Source of the DNA: Dehalococcoidia bacterium
GTDB taxonomy: Bacteria > Chloroflexota > Dehalococcoidia > Lucifugimonadales > UBA3495
Direction of reading: 5' to 3'
NCBI GenBank assembly: GCA_022827095.1
Contig: JAJDTP010000004.1
Coordinates: 62,001-126,000 of the forward strand
Length of the DNA stretch: 64,000 nucleotides
Shown: positions 25,753 through 33,211 of the stretch, in pieces
Layout of the letters: every line of letters starts with the position of its first letter
Numbering within the stretch: position 1 is the first letter of the stretch
Program-made: the position numbers and the translations under genes
Notes under the pieces: model-generated
Seen by the model: the letters and a program-made list of their open reading frames with translations, nothing else
Told to the model about the DNA's origin: nothing
The model's database searches: none

Positions 25753-26116
25753 AGGCTGGCGACGGTTCCGCCGTTTCGGTCCAGCCGGGAATGTACAGCT
25801 CGACGATTTCGGCGTCCGCCGGGAAGGTCAGCCACTCTGCGCCGGGCGGTGTGAGGCAGTGGAGTTCCGCGGCCGCCGGCTCGCCGCAGATGAAGCCGGG
25901 CGCAACGGAGATTTCCAGCCGGATCGGATCGCGGCTCAGGATCAGGTGGGAATAAGACAAAATCTCCAGGCTTTCCACTTCCCCGGTATCCGGGTTCATT
26001 CTGCCGACCACCGACAAGTCGATTTGGTCCGAGTCCTGCTCGGCGTAAGATGGGCACTTCTCAATGTACATGATATTGCCTATCACGTCGTACTCGAAGG
26101 TCAACTCCGTTGCCAT
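25751..26116 (-). CDS. DUF2283 protein, putative antitoxin-like partner
   Basis: 121 residues from ATG 26116, with GAGGAGAATT upstream. The first 65 residues show the DUF2283 pattern: short strands Y-D-V-I-G-N-I-M-Y-I-E, then V-V-G-R-M-N-P-D-T-G-E-V-E-S-L-E-I-L-S-Y-S-H. The function of DUF2283 is not established. The tail (about 70-121) is extra relative to the usual small protein. It overlaps the end of the upstream gene (26101-26415) by 16 bases, so the two are translationally coupled. That arrangement, with a small nuclease-fold-like partner, resembles a toxin-antitoxin or modification pair; this is inference. Confidence 0.75.
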   Translation of the reverse strand: MATELTFEYDVIGNIMYIEKCPSYAEQDSDQIDLSVVGRMNPDTGEVESLEILSYSHLILSRDPIRLEISVAPGFICGEPAAAELHCLTPPGAEWLTFPADAEIVELYIPGWTETAEPSPA

Positions 26117-26415
26117 AGCAATTCTCCTCTTGGCACCCGGTCGGAAGGGAAAGCGGTGATAATCCAGTTGCGGCCGGGATCCTTAACCACGACCACCACC
26201 ACATATTTGTTCCAGTTGCCGTAATACCAGCGGTAAAACTGGATGTCGTTGTCGGTCGGGCGCTTGCGCAGTATCAAGTCCGGGCTGGCCAGCGTCCCGG
26301 CAACGTACTCCAGAAGGTACGGGAGCAAGTCAGCGTGCCGATACGTGATGTGCCGCTCCCTATCGTCGGAAAGTTCAACTGCGCCGCCCAGATACGGGCA
26401 TTGAAATGCTTCCAT
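26101..26415 (-). CDS. Small protein, possible BECR/RelE-like nuclease fold
   Basis: 104 residues from ATG 26415 (M-E-A-F-Q-C-P-Y-L), preceded by GAGG; an ATG at 26436 is an alternative. The pattern R-H-I-T-Y-R-H-A-D-L-L-P-Y-L, then L-A-S-P-D-L-I-L-R-K, R-W-Y-Y-G and K-Y-V-V-V-V-V-V-K-D-P-G-R-N-W-I-I-T-A-F resembles small barnase/EndoU/colicin/RelE-like nucleases, in which a conserved H, R and C-terminal strand motif (x-W-I-I-T-A) recur. It overlaps the DUF2283 gene by 16 bases. The nuclease idea is from pattern memory; no catalytic set is proven. Confidence 0.55.
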   Translation of the reverse strand: MEAFQCPYLGGAVELSDDRERHITYRHADLLPYLLEYVAGTLASPDLILRKRPTDNDIQFYRWYYGNWNKYVVVVVVKDPGRNWIITAFPSDRVPRGELLWQRS

Positions 26416-26638
26416 GCTTGCCTCTGCGTACACCATCGTACCACGCAGGCGATATGAGCAGGTTGGCTTTGATGGCTGTGGAGACGAGGGGATTGCTGCA
26501 GCAAGGGCCAGGGACAAGCAACGCTGCCTCTAGCACGCGGAGGTTGAGGAAGGTTACAGGAAGTTAGGCAGATGAAGACTTGTGCCTCTCAACTGCATCC
26601 CTGTCGCCGTGGCAATCGTGGAGATGATATTGTATTGG

Positions 26639-27694
26639 TCAACCCCAATTTGCGCAGTAGGCGCATATATCGTTATGGGAAGGTTCGTTGCATATCAGGC
26701 AAATGCGATTGAGCGACGAGTGTCCGAACATCAAAACTTCTTCTCGTTGCTCTGTGGCGAGTGGGATTGGTGAAACTATGTCTCCGGAAAAGTGTTCGGC
26801 GAGGGTCGTCTTGCGTTGGCGTGCTGATTCCGACCGGTATTTGCTAGGGTCGTACAGCATATGAGTGCTCATTTTATAGCCTGTCAGAGCATCGTGCGCT
26901 GCTGCTTCAGCGTATTCGGTGGCTTTGTTGTCGGCATTCCTGCTATGCACCTGAATTTCGTGCGGCTGAGCAGCATCCCAGAAACGCAACCATGCAGGAT
27001 GAGTCGCCGGGGTTTCTTTGAAATCGTCGATATGCCACCTCAATGCCGCGTCGTCGATGTGGAAAACGGTGGGACCGGGCTGGATACTTTCCATGGCACG
27101 GGCGGCTGCTATGAGCAGTGCAAAGTACGGCGTGGCTTTTACTACGCCGTAAGTCGTTTCATGATCCCGCCATGGTGTAGCCCTTGTAGCCGCACAACCG
27201 ACGACACCGACCTGAGGTACTGTGGTTGCTAAACTGATATGGGAAATTATTCTACGGTGGGATTCTTTCCATATCGGCAAATTGTCGGCCTGGGTTCTAT
27301 GCGTATGGCACGTTTTTGTCTGAACTACCTCGATACTCCTATTACAGCGTACTCCTGACCGGGTTTTTCCACGACACTGTATAGTTCCCTTCAAATACCG
27401 CAGTAGCCAATACGTAATCCTTGGCACGTCTGTAGGCCCTGCGTAGGTAACGAATGGTACGTCTGTCAGCGCTGCTCTGGCATCGACACATCCACTTTCC
27501 AACGTACCCTTCGCCATGTAAGTAGGCATGGCGGTGCTTTCTTCGACGCGTGCGTTATACAACCCCAAAGCGTCGATATCTTCCTGAGGTAAGCCCAAGT
27601 TGCGAGTATGGGGGCCATGGGGGCCTACGAGAAAGTCGAACTCCCGCGTATTGTTCTCGCCGATGATGCGAGCTCTAACGTATGTGAGTCCCAT
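26639..27694 (-). CDS. Retropepsin-like/zinc-finger/RNase H-like fusion protein
   Basis: 351 residues from ATG 27694, with GAGGTGCTGAC upstream. Residues 1-105 resemble small bacterial retropepsin-type proteins (M-G-L-T-Y-V-R-A-R-I, F-D-F-L-V, G-L-P-Q-E-D-I-D-A-L-G-L, I-T-Y-W-L-L-R-Y-L), but the D-T/S-G active site is absent: F-L-V-G-P-H-G occurs there. Residues 107-132 carry C107, C117, C129 and H132 in a C-x-G-K-T-x-x-G-x-x-C context like short zinc-binding modules. Residues about 160-275 look RNase H-like: strand V-G-V-V-G-C-A, helix P-Y-F-A-L-L-I-A-A-A-R-A-M, strand V-F-H-I-D-D, V-H-S-R-N-A-D-N-K-A-T-E-Y-A-E-A-A-A. The end has a C-x2-C-x8-C-x2-C zinc ribbon (C332-C347). No reverse transcriptase is near. 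Domain calls are by eye. Confidence 0.5.
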   Translation of the reverse strand: MGLTYVRARIIGENNTREFDFLVGPHGPHTRNLGLPQEDIDALGLYNARVEESTAMPTYMAKGTLESGCVDARAALTDVPFVTYAGPTDVPRITYWLLRYLKGTIQCRGKTRSGVRCNRSIEVVQTKTCHTHRTQADNLPIWKESHRRIISHISLATTVPQVGVVGCAATRATPWRDHETTYGVVKATPYFALLIAAARAMESIQPGPTVFHIDDAALRWHIDDFKETPATHPAWLRFWDAAQPHEIQVHSRNADNKATEYAEAAAHDALTGYKMSTHMLYDPSKYRSESARQRKTTLAEHFSGDIVSPIPLATEQREEVLMFGHSSLNRICLICNEPSHNDICAYCANWG

Positions 27695-27733
27695 GTCAGC
27701 ACCTCGCTCCTCTTTGGCAAGGTCTTGCGTCAA

Positions 27734-27874
27734 TCACAGCAGAAACGGCGGCCCAACCTCGCCGTCCACCCGCTCGTTCGCCGGATCAACCTTGAACCCC
27801 AAGTCCTACAGCGGCTTGTAGCCTACCAGAGGCACCACCGCCGGCACTACGCCGTTGGCAACTCCACGTGTCAA
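27734..27874 (-). pseudogene. Retropepsin-like gene, C-terminal remnant
   Basis: 47 codons from a TTG that overlaps the TGA of the preceding remnant (TTGA). The frame reads V-V-P-A-V-V-P-L-V-G-Y-K-P-L, stop (TAG, 27806-27808), D-L-G-F-K-V-D-P-A-N-E-R-V-D-G-E-V-G-P-P-F-L-L. That is the usual C-terminal end of clan AA aspartic protease-like proteins with one nonsense codon (probably CAG to TAG). The N-terminal half is missing. Confidence 0.6.
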
Positions 27875-28277
27875 CTCGCAGACCGCAAATCCGATGCGTC
27901 CAGCATGGTTGGCATCAGGCCCCGTTGGATTTTTACCGGTTTAGCCGGTTTGACAATGCGTCCTTGCTCCAGGTCAATCTCGAACCCCAGCTTGCGCAGC
28001 GCTGTAGCGCCAACTTCGGGCACTGGCTCTGGTCGCACGTCCAGTTCATGTAGCACCTGTCGAAGTGTGTTCCGGCTTCGTAAGCCCTGTCTTCAAGCGT
28101 CCGAGCGTGACCGCCAAGTTCCTTCGGCGTAGCGAACAGGGACGGCTTCAAACCCAATTCGTCGATGTCGGATTGAGGCAGACCGATGTGGCGGGAATCT
28201 TTATCCAGCAGGAAGTCGAACTTCCAGGTCGTTGCCGCGCCAACCATCCCGATGCTGCCGTTGATGTAAGTATCCAC
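27871..28277 (-). pseudogene. Retropepsin-like protein, frameshifted
   Basis: GTG 28277 behind an ideal AAGGAGGT starts M-D-T-Y-I-N-G-S-I-G-M, then W-K-F-D-F-L-L-D-K-D-S-R-H-I-G-L-P-Q-S-D-I-D-E-L-G-L. The catalytic D-T-G/D-S-G is changed to D-K-D-S. Near 28055 the conserved continuation (V-G-A-T-A-L-R-K-L-G-F-E-I-D-L-E-Q-G-R-I-V-K-P) moves to another frame and ends at TGA 27871-27873. Its GTG overlaps the TAG of the next remnant upstream (TAGTG), a layout of translationally coupled tandem paralogues. Confidence 0.65.
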
Positions 28278-28456
28278 TACGGTGAAACCTCCTTGGCTAT
28301 GGGGGATAGGGGCGCCATTCCGTCTGCAGCACGATGAGCTCTTACCAGGTCAACTGCGAACCCTGGCCCTTGCAGCAATTCATAACCTACCAGTCGCTGG
28401 GGGGCAGGAATAACCTGGTCAGCAAAGGCGACACCCACCAGCGCAGACGAGGCTGC
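28277..28456 (-). pseudogene. Retropepsin-like gene, C-terminal remnant
   Basis: An open frame after a TGA at 28457-28459 reads V-G-V-A-F-A-D-Q-V-I-P-A-P-Q-R-L-V-G-Y-E-L-L-Q and G-P-G-F-A-V-D-L-V-R, the conserved L-V-G-Y-E-L-L...F-x-V-D end of the same family. It stops at TAG, coupled to the next gene. The 5' part is lost or out of frame; the preceding bases (28460-28532) carry no recognisable continuation. Confidence 0.5.
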
Positions 28457-28532
28457 TCAAATACCAGCACGGGAAGCAAGTCACACTCCGGTCTCATTTG
28501 CTCCATCGTACCAAACCGCCTCTCTGCATCGT

Positions 28533-28865
28533 TCACTCCCATCGCGATTCGACGGCTTCAGCGATGCGGTCCGCCAGACGGTGGACGGCCTGATCCACGA
28601 GGTCGAGGTGGTTGGTCAGGCGCCCGAAGAACCGGCAGATGCTGCTGGTGTTGGGAACGCAGTCCGTGAAGCCGCAGAGTTCGCGGACGGTACGGTTGGA
28701 GCGGAGCATTTCCGCCAGTTCACGGTAGTAGCGCAGTCCCAGCAGGTGCTTGGTCAGCGCGGCCCGGTACATGGCCTCCACCGGGTAGGGAGGCCGACCG
28801 GTGCGGTTGTAGGTACGCGGGGCGTCAAGAAGCGGCTCGTCGTCCGCCAAGCGGACCTGCCTCAC
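28533..28865 (-). pseudogene. Truncated transposase N-terminus (DUF772 type)
   Basis: 110 codons from GTG 28865: V-R-Q-V-R-L-A-D-D-E-P, then G-R-P-P-Y-P-V-E-A-M-Y-R-A-A-L-T-K-H-L-L-G-L-R-Y-Y-R-E-L-A-E-M-L and F-C/G-F-T-D-C-V-P-N-T-S-S-I-C-R-F-F, the N-terminal helical domain of IS5/IS1182-like transposases. The catalytic DDE part (another 250 or so residues) is absent, and the frame ends at 28533 shortly after the N-terminal domain. A deletion remnant. Confidence 0.7.
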
Positions 28866-29323
28866 ATCCTCCCCTCGCGGACGACATGCACTTGCCGAAA
28901 GGCATCCGCATATGTGGAATGCGAATCAGCCACCAGGGACCTATTTTTCCTGTTGGTGAGCCGGCGGGATTGCAGTCCCTATGGCCCAAAATAGCCGCTA
29001 GGAGTTGTAAGCCCTGGGCGGCTAAATTAGTGCTTGCTGAGTAGCGTAATTGCACCAAACTGACATTCGTTCTTCAAGGATTTCGTATCATTGCAGGTAA
29101 ATCAGATAGCGAATTTGATGCGAAAAGCAGCCTTAATGCTACGAAATATCTGCACAATGCAACCTGCAAATGTAGCCACACCAGACCCCGGATCGGCGGG
29201 CATTCCGACTGGCAATGCAAACGGCCCTCGCCAAGAGGGCCGCTAGAGTTTAGGAATCGTTTCACCGACGAGCACACTGAATTGACACAGCCGATGTCGC
29301 CGTCTATGATTAAGTTCCCTTCA
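28866..29323. other. Intergenic stretch before tRNA-Phe
   Basis: 458 bases of lower GC with no supported gene. A perfect 8-bp stem-loop (CGGCCCTC/GAGGGCCG, 29222-29242) lies 82 bases before the tRNA and could be a transcription terminator, though only a short T-run follows. Confidence 0.5.
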
Positions 29324-29400
29324 GCCGAGGTAGCTCAGCCTGGTAGAGCACGGCACTGAAAATGCCGGTGTCGGTGGTTCGAATCCGCCCCTCGGCACCA
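29324..29400 (+). tRNA. tRNA-Phe (GAA)
   Basis: Complete cloverleaf: acceptor GCCGAGG with CCTCGGC, D-arm AGCTCAGCCTGGTAGAGC, anticodon stem CGGCA/TGCCG with loop CTGAAAA giving anticodon GAA (29358-29360), T-arm GGTGGTTCGAATCCGCC, and discriminator A followed by encoded CCA (29398-29400). A T-run (TTTTTTAATT) follows directly and may terminate it. Confidence 0.97.
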
Positions 29401-29513
29401 TTTTTTAATTCGGCCAGCGGCCCTACTCAGAATGGCGTCAGCAGGGCTGCTACCGCCCGCAATTTTCCCGAAATGTGGCACAGATCAATAGTGCCTTCTG
29501 CATCTGACAGGAC

Positions 29514-29529
29514 GGTACAGCACTGTACC
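29514..29529. promoter_or_regulatory. 16-base palindrome GGTACAGCACTGTACC
   Basis: A perfect inverted repeat (7-base arms, 2-base spacer) just outside the left end of the IS256-like element. It could be an operator or an old IS terminus. No gene lies within reach on either side except the IS. Confidence 0.3.
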
Positions 29530-29551
29530 CAATGGAAGGGGTAGGGGTTAC

Positions 29552-30884
29552 GTCCCGTCAAGTGGAGTGAAAGGCGTCACCCTTGTTGATGCTGTTCAGG
29601 CTGCCGCCTCCAGGATGTGGCTGGATGACAGGGTCTCGGTAGATGTGTCGTCGGTGAAGGTCAGGTAGCGCCGGCCTTCGGCCCATTCGTTGTGCTGCTA
29701 GGCCAGCACCGCACCCACCAAACACCTGGTGGCGGCCCGGTTGGGGAAGATGCCCACCACGTCGGTGCGACGACGGATCTCCTTGTTCAGTCGTTCCAGC
29801 GGGTTGTTGGACCAGAGCTTCTGCCAGTGAGATACCGGGAAGGCGGTGAAGGCCAGGATGTCAGCCAAGGCATCCGCCAGCATCTCGGCGGCCTGGGCGT
29901 GGACTGCTTCCGGCGAAAGCTGCTTGTAGATGGTGCGCACCATGGTGGCCACGCCGGGCTGGGACCGCTTGGGCACCCGGGTCAGCAGGTTGGTCATGAA
30001 GTGGGTGCGGCACCGTTGCCAACTGGCTCCGGCAAACACCGTGGCGATGGCGTTCTTCAAACCCTGATGGGCATCTGAGATGACCAGTTCCACCCCGCTG
30101 AGACCCCGGGCGTTCGGCGAGCGCAGGAAGGCCAGCCAGCAGGCACCGTCCCCGCTGGCTCCCACGTCCATGCCCAATATCTCCCGCTGACCGTGGGCGT
30201 TGACGCCGGTGACCACCACCGCACTGACATTGACGATGCGTCCGCCCTCTCTGACCTTCTGGGTCAACGCGTCCAGCCACACGTAGGGATAAGGCCCGCC
30301 GTCCAAAGGCCGGCCCAGGAAGGCTTCCACCACCTGGTCCAGGTCCCGGCAGATGCGTGAGACCTGGCTCTTGGAGATCCGGCGCAGCCCAGGGACTTGA
30401 CCAGGTCATCCACTCGCCGAGTGGACACGCCCTCCACGTAAGCCTGCTGGATCACTGCCAGCAACGCCTTCTCGCTGCGTCTCCTGGGTTCCAGCAGGCT
30501 GGGGAAGTAGCTGCCCTCCCGGATCTGGGGGATGCGTAGTTCCATCGTACCCACCCGGGTGTCCCAATCTCGGCTGCGATAGCCGTTGCGGTGGGTAAGG
30601 CGATCCAGACTACGTTCACCATGCTTCGCGCCGATTTGCGCCGACACCGCGGCGTCCCCCGTGTCGAGGCACGGGACAGGCTATGATGCCCTCCACCAAC
30701 ACCCCGCAGGGCTTCCCGCAGAAAGTCCACGTCGCCTTCCATGCCGCGCTTGCACAGTAGCTCCAAAGGGTCCATGCTGTTCTTGGCCATCGTCGTACTC
30801 CTTGTTGGGTTTGTCACTTCCATCAAGGATGACGCAGTGGCCATCTTCGTGCCACCCGGTTTCCGTTACACCACGTGCAGGGAC
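29552..30884 (-). mobile_element. IS256-family element, inactive
   Basis: About 1.33 kb, with imperfect inverted ends: GTCCCGTCAAGTGGAGTGAA at 29552-29571 against the complement of the DNA at about 30862-30884 (GTCCCTGCACGTGGTGTAA). It encloses one decayed transposase gene on the minus strand. It sits against a different IS remnant (30892-31044), as if inserted into it. Confidence 0.7.
29596..30790 (-). pseudogene. IS256-family transposase (mutator type), multiply broken
   Basis: Starts at ATG 30790 (M-A-K-N-S-M-D-P-L-E-L-L). The frame shifts in the region near 30650, then R-T-H-R-N-G-Y-R-S-R-D-W-D-T-R-V-G-T and Y-F-P-S-L-L-E-P-R-R-R follow in a second frame. Near 30385 a second shift moves to the frame with W-L-D-A-L-T-Q-K-V-R, V-I-S-D-A-H-Q-G-L-K-N-A-I and W-Q-R-C-R-T-H-F-M-T-N-L-L. 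Some residues before A-E-M-L-A-D-A-L-A-D are missing. A TAG at 29698-29700 precedes the usual end, Q-H-N-E-W-A-E-G-R-R-Y (TGA 29596-29598). So there are at least two shifts, one deletion and one nonsense change. Confidence 0.85.
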
Positions 30885-30891
30885 ACTATTA

Positions 30892-31044
30892 CTTCCTGAC
30901 ATCAGCCAGGTGCAATTCGGTTACCAGCCGGTCCTGGAAGGTCCCGGCCGAGCGTTCCACACGGCCCTTAGCCTGCGGCGAGCGGGCGAAGATCTGCCGG
31001 ATCTCCAGTTCCTGCAAGGACCGGGTGAACTGGGTGGCCTCCGC
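30892..31044 (-). pseudogene. IS transposase C-terminal fragment (IS1202/ISNCY type)
   Basis: About 50 codons reading F-T-R-S-L-Q-E-L-E-I-R-Q-I-F-A-R-S-P-Q-A-K-G-R-V-E-R, then T-F-Q-D-R-L-V-T-E-L-H-L-A-D-V. The S-P-Q-A-K-G-R-V-E-R motif holds the last catalytic Glu of rve-type transposases. It ends where the IS256-like element begins, so that insertion probably destroyed it. The N-terminal part is not found on the far side. Confidence 0.65.
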
Positions 31045-31556
31045 CGCCGATCTCGACAACTCGGCCATGGCGCAGATGATCGTGCACATCGTGCGGGAGA
31101 TGACGTCTGAAGCAAGATGGCCCTTCAACGTCGAGGCGGCGCAGCAGGACCACGGTTTCAAGATCGATTACCCGCCCCATTCCGACCCCAGGAACTCCCC
31201 CTGGCGTAGGAGCAGTGGGACGGCTTCCCCTTCCGGGGCGTGGACATCGTGGACGGCGAGAGGAAAGAAAGCGCAACGACGGCCTGGGGCGACCCGACGA
31301 CGTACGCCGGCGTTTGCAGCGAGACGGTCCGCAACGCGTACCTGCTCACCGACAGCTTCCGGCCGGTGGACGGCCCATGCCCAGCGCTTCGCCGGCAAGG
31401 CGGCCATGGAATCAGCCCGGGCCGAGCAGCTGAACGTAGGGTTCACCGACGAGCACCGCCGGGTGGTCGGTCAGGCCTGACCGCGACACAATTCTGCGAC
31501 ATTTCACCTCTAACGTGGGTTGTAACCAAGGCGGATACACGCCAAAAGGAGGCGAA
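31045..31556. other. Degraded intergenic region
   Basis: 512 bases. A plus-strand stretch at about 31214-31375 reads Q-W-D-G-F-P-F-R-G-V-D-I-V-D-G-E-R and S-E-T-V-R-N-A-Y-L-L-T-D-S-F, which looks protein-like but lacks a start or known family. I take it as a remnant, not a gene. Confidence 0.35.
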
Positions 31557-33029
31557 ATGATGATTACCAGGAAGACAGCGTTGAGGGCAGCCCTCATTGG
31601 TCCGTTGGCCGCCGCGATGCTGGCAGCAGGAGTCCTGACGGGCTGCGTCGGCAACAACGGGATCATGGATGGTCGGGAAGCGAGCGCCGCCGCGCCAGCC
31701 CAGGAGATCTCACGGGGGGAAAGCCCCGGTGAACACGGCGTGGGTGGTGAGAGCGGCAGCGAGATCGGCGGGGCCGGCAGCGAAGAGGCCAGCGGCGCCA
31801 CCCTGGCTCCGGGTGACACCTTCGATGCGGTCCGCGGCGGCGCCAGGCTCGTCCTGAACTACGACGCAGCGAACAATTCATTCAACGGCACGGTGGAGAA
31901 CACCACCGGCAATGATCTGGGTCAGGTCCGGATAGAAGTGCATCTGTCGAACGGCGCCGAGCTGGGGCCGACTGCCCCGGTGGATCTGGCGCCCGGAGAG
32001 GTGATGTCGGTCAACCTGCCCGCCACGCAGGAAACGTTCACCGGTTGGATCGCCCACGCCGAGGTCGGCAGCGGAGCCGAGAACGCTCAGGCCGGCGGCG
32101 AGAGTGGACCTGATGGCCCCGAAGGGCCGGAGAGCGGCGGTGCCGGCAGTGAAGCTGCCAGGGAAGCGGCCATGTCCAGCCCCATCACGCCGCTGGACCA
32201 GACGTGGCAGGGCGTTCTCGGCGGCCTGGCCGTCTCTGCCCGCTACGATGCGGCAACCCAGTCGGTTCACACCACGGTGCAGAACACCTTGCCACAGCAG
32301 CTCTGCTACGTGCAGGCCGAACCGCACCTGAAGTCGGGCACGCAGACGGTGGGAGAGCTGGGTCCGGACCAGCTGGGAGATTTGAACCCTGGACAACAGG
32401 CAACCTCCAGCATCCCGGTCTCCAGTGAGCCGAACCTCGCGGGAGTTGCCTTCGACGGATACGTCATACACCTGGAGGTGTTCGATTGCGGCGGCCCCGG
32501 GCCCATGTCTCACACCGGCGGTGAGTCAGGTGGCGGTGAGGGAGCCGACGGCGAAGGACACGGTCCCGGTGGCGAGGGTGGCAGTGAAGGCAGCGGTGAG
32601 TCCGGCGGCTCCGGCGGCGAAGAGGGCAGCGGCGCCAACTTGACCTTGGATCAGACCTTCGACCAGGTTCGCGGCGGGGCCCGGCTGGTCCTGGGCTACG
32701 ACCCGGCGAGCAACGCCTTCCAGGGTATTGTGGTGAACACCACCAGCAACGTCCTGAGCCAGGTCAGGGTCGAGGTGCACCTCTCAAACGGGACCGAACT
32801 GGGGCCGACTGCTCCCGTGGATCTGGCGCCCGGCCAAGTCATGGCGGTGAACCTGCCCGCGACCCAGGCGACCTTCACCGGCTGGATCGCCCACGCCGAG
32901 GTTGGCGGTGGGGGAGAAGGCGGAGGTGAACACGGCAGTAGGGGCGCGTCCGGCGAGCACGGCTCGGGCGGTGGTGGAGAGCACGGTTCCGGTGGCGAAC
33001 ACGGCGGAAACCGGGGGTCGGGAGGCTGA
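31557..33029 (+). CDS. Exported lipoprotein with three FxLYD-like beta domains
   Basis: 490 residues from ATG 31557 (AAAGGAGGCGAA upstream; ATG 31560 also possible). Signal peptide with lipobox L-T-G-C, then Gly/Ser/Glu-rich linkers. Three beta-sandwich-type units follow (about 80-160, 205-300, 350-445). Units 1 and 3 are close copies (R-G-G-A-R-L-V-L-x-Y-D, T-G-W-I-A-H-A-E-V-G); unit 2 is divergent and has a pair of cysteines. The C-terminus is a Gly/His/Ser-rich tail. Likely anchored to the outer face of the membrane; ligand unknown. It precedes a two-component pair by 180 bases and may be its target or sensor partner; this is inference. A strong hairpin follows the stop. Confidence 0.75.
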   Translation: MMITRKTALRAALIGPLAAAMLAAGVLTGCVGNNGIMDGREASAAAPAQEISRGESPGEHGVGGESGSEIGGAGSEEASGATLAPGDTFDAVRGGARLVLNYDAANNSFNGTVENTTGNDLGQVRIEVHLSNGAELGPTAPVDLAPGEVMSVNLPATQETFTGWIAHAEVGSGAENAQAGGESGPDGPEGPESGGAGSEAAREAAMSSPITPLDQTWQGVLGGLAVSARYDAATQSVHTTVQNTLPQQLCYVQAEPHLKSGTQTVGELGPDQLGDLNPGQQATSSIPVSSEPNLAGVAFDGYVIHLEVFDCGGPGPMSHTGGESGGGEGADGEGHGPGGEGGSEGSGESGGSGGEEGSGANLTLDQTFDQVRGGARLVLGYDPASNAFQGIVVNTTSNVLSQVRVEVHLSNGTELGPTAPVDLAPGQVMAVNLPATQATFTGWIAHAEVGGGGEGGGEHGSRGASGEHGSGGGGEHGSGGEHGGNRGSGG

Positions 33030-33052
33030 CGCGACCACGGTGAGTCTGCCGA

Positions 33053-33091
33053 CGCGGTGGTGGTTGGTGTCTGCCAGCCACCACCGCCGCG
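33053..33091 (+). terminator. Stem-loop between lipoprotein and regulator genes
   Basis: A long GC stem (CGCGGTGGTGG with CCACCACCGCCGCG, one bulge) lies 24 bases after the stop at 33029. There is no T-run, so it could be a Rho-type or attenuating hairpin. Confidence 0.45.
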
Positions 33092-33211
33092 TGGCCAAAC
33101 TGGTCCAACCGAAATGCGATAATCGGCCTTGGGTGTCCGCGGACGGACGCGGTGTTGTCCATAGAGACACCGCGTCCTGGGGTAACCCTGCTACTGATGA
33201 GAGGGCTGCTG

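Noticed and set aside
26639-28456. A retroelement (protease plus RNase H-like parts)
   Set aside because: No reverse transcriptase or maturase motif (Y-x-D-D) was found in any frame, and the protease domains lack the catalytic triad. The small protease-like genes are a known bacterial family type.
29324-29400. tRNA-Phe as an attachment site of an integrative element
   Set aside because: No integrase gene and no second copy of the tRNA 3' end were found in the window.
29514-29529. GGTACAGCACTGTACC as a LexA/SOS box
   Set aside because: It does not match the LexA sites I know, and no SOS gene is adjacent.
30875-31480. Plus-strand frame of about 200 codons
   Set aside because: Its first part is antisense to an IS transposase fragment with clear motifs, and the rest is Arg/Ala-rich without a domain.
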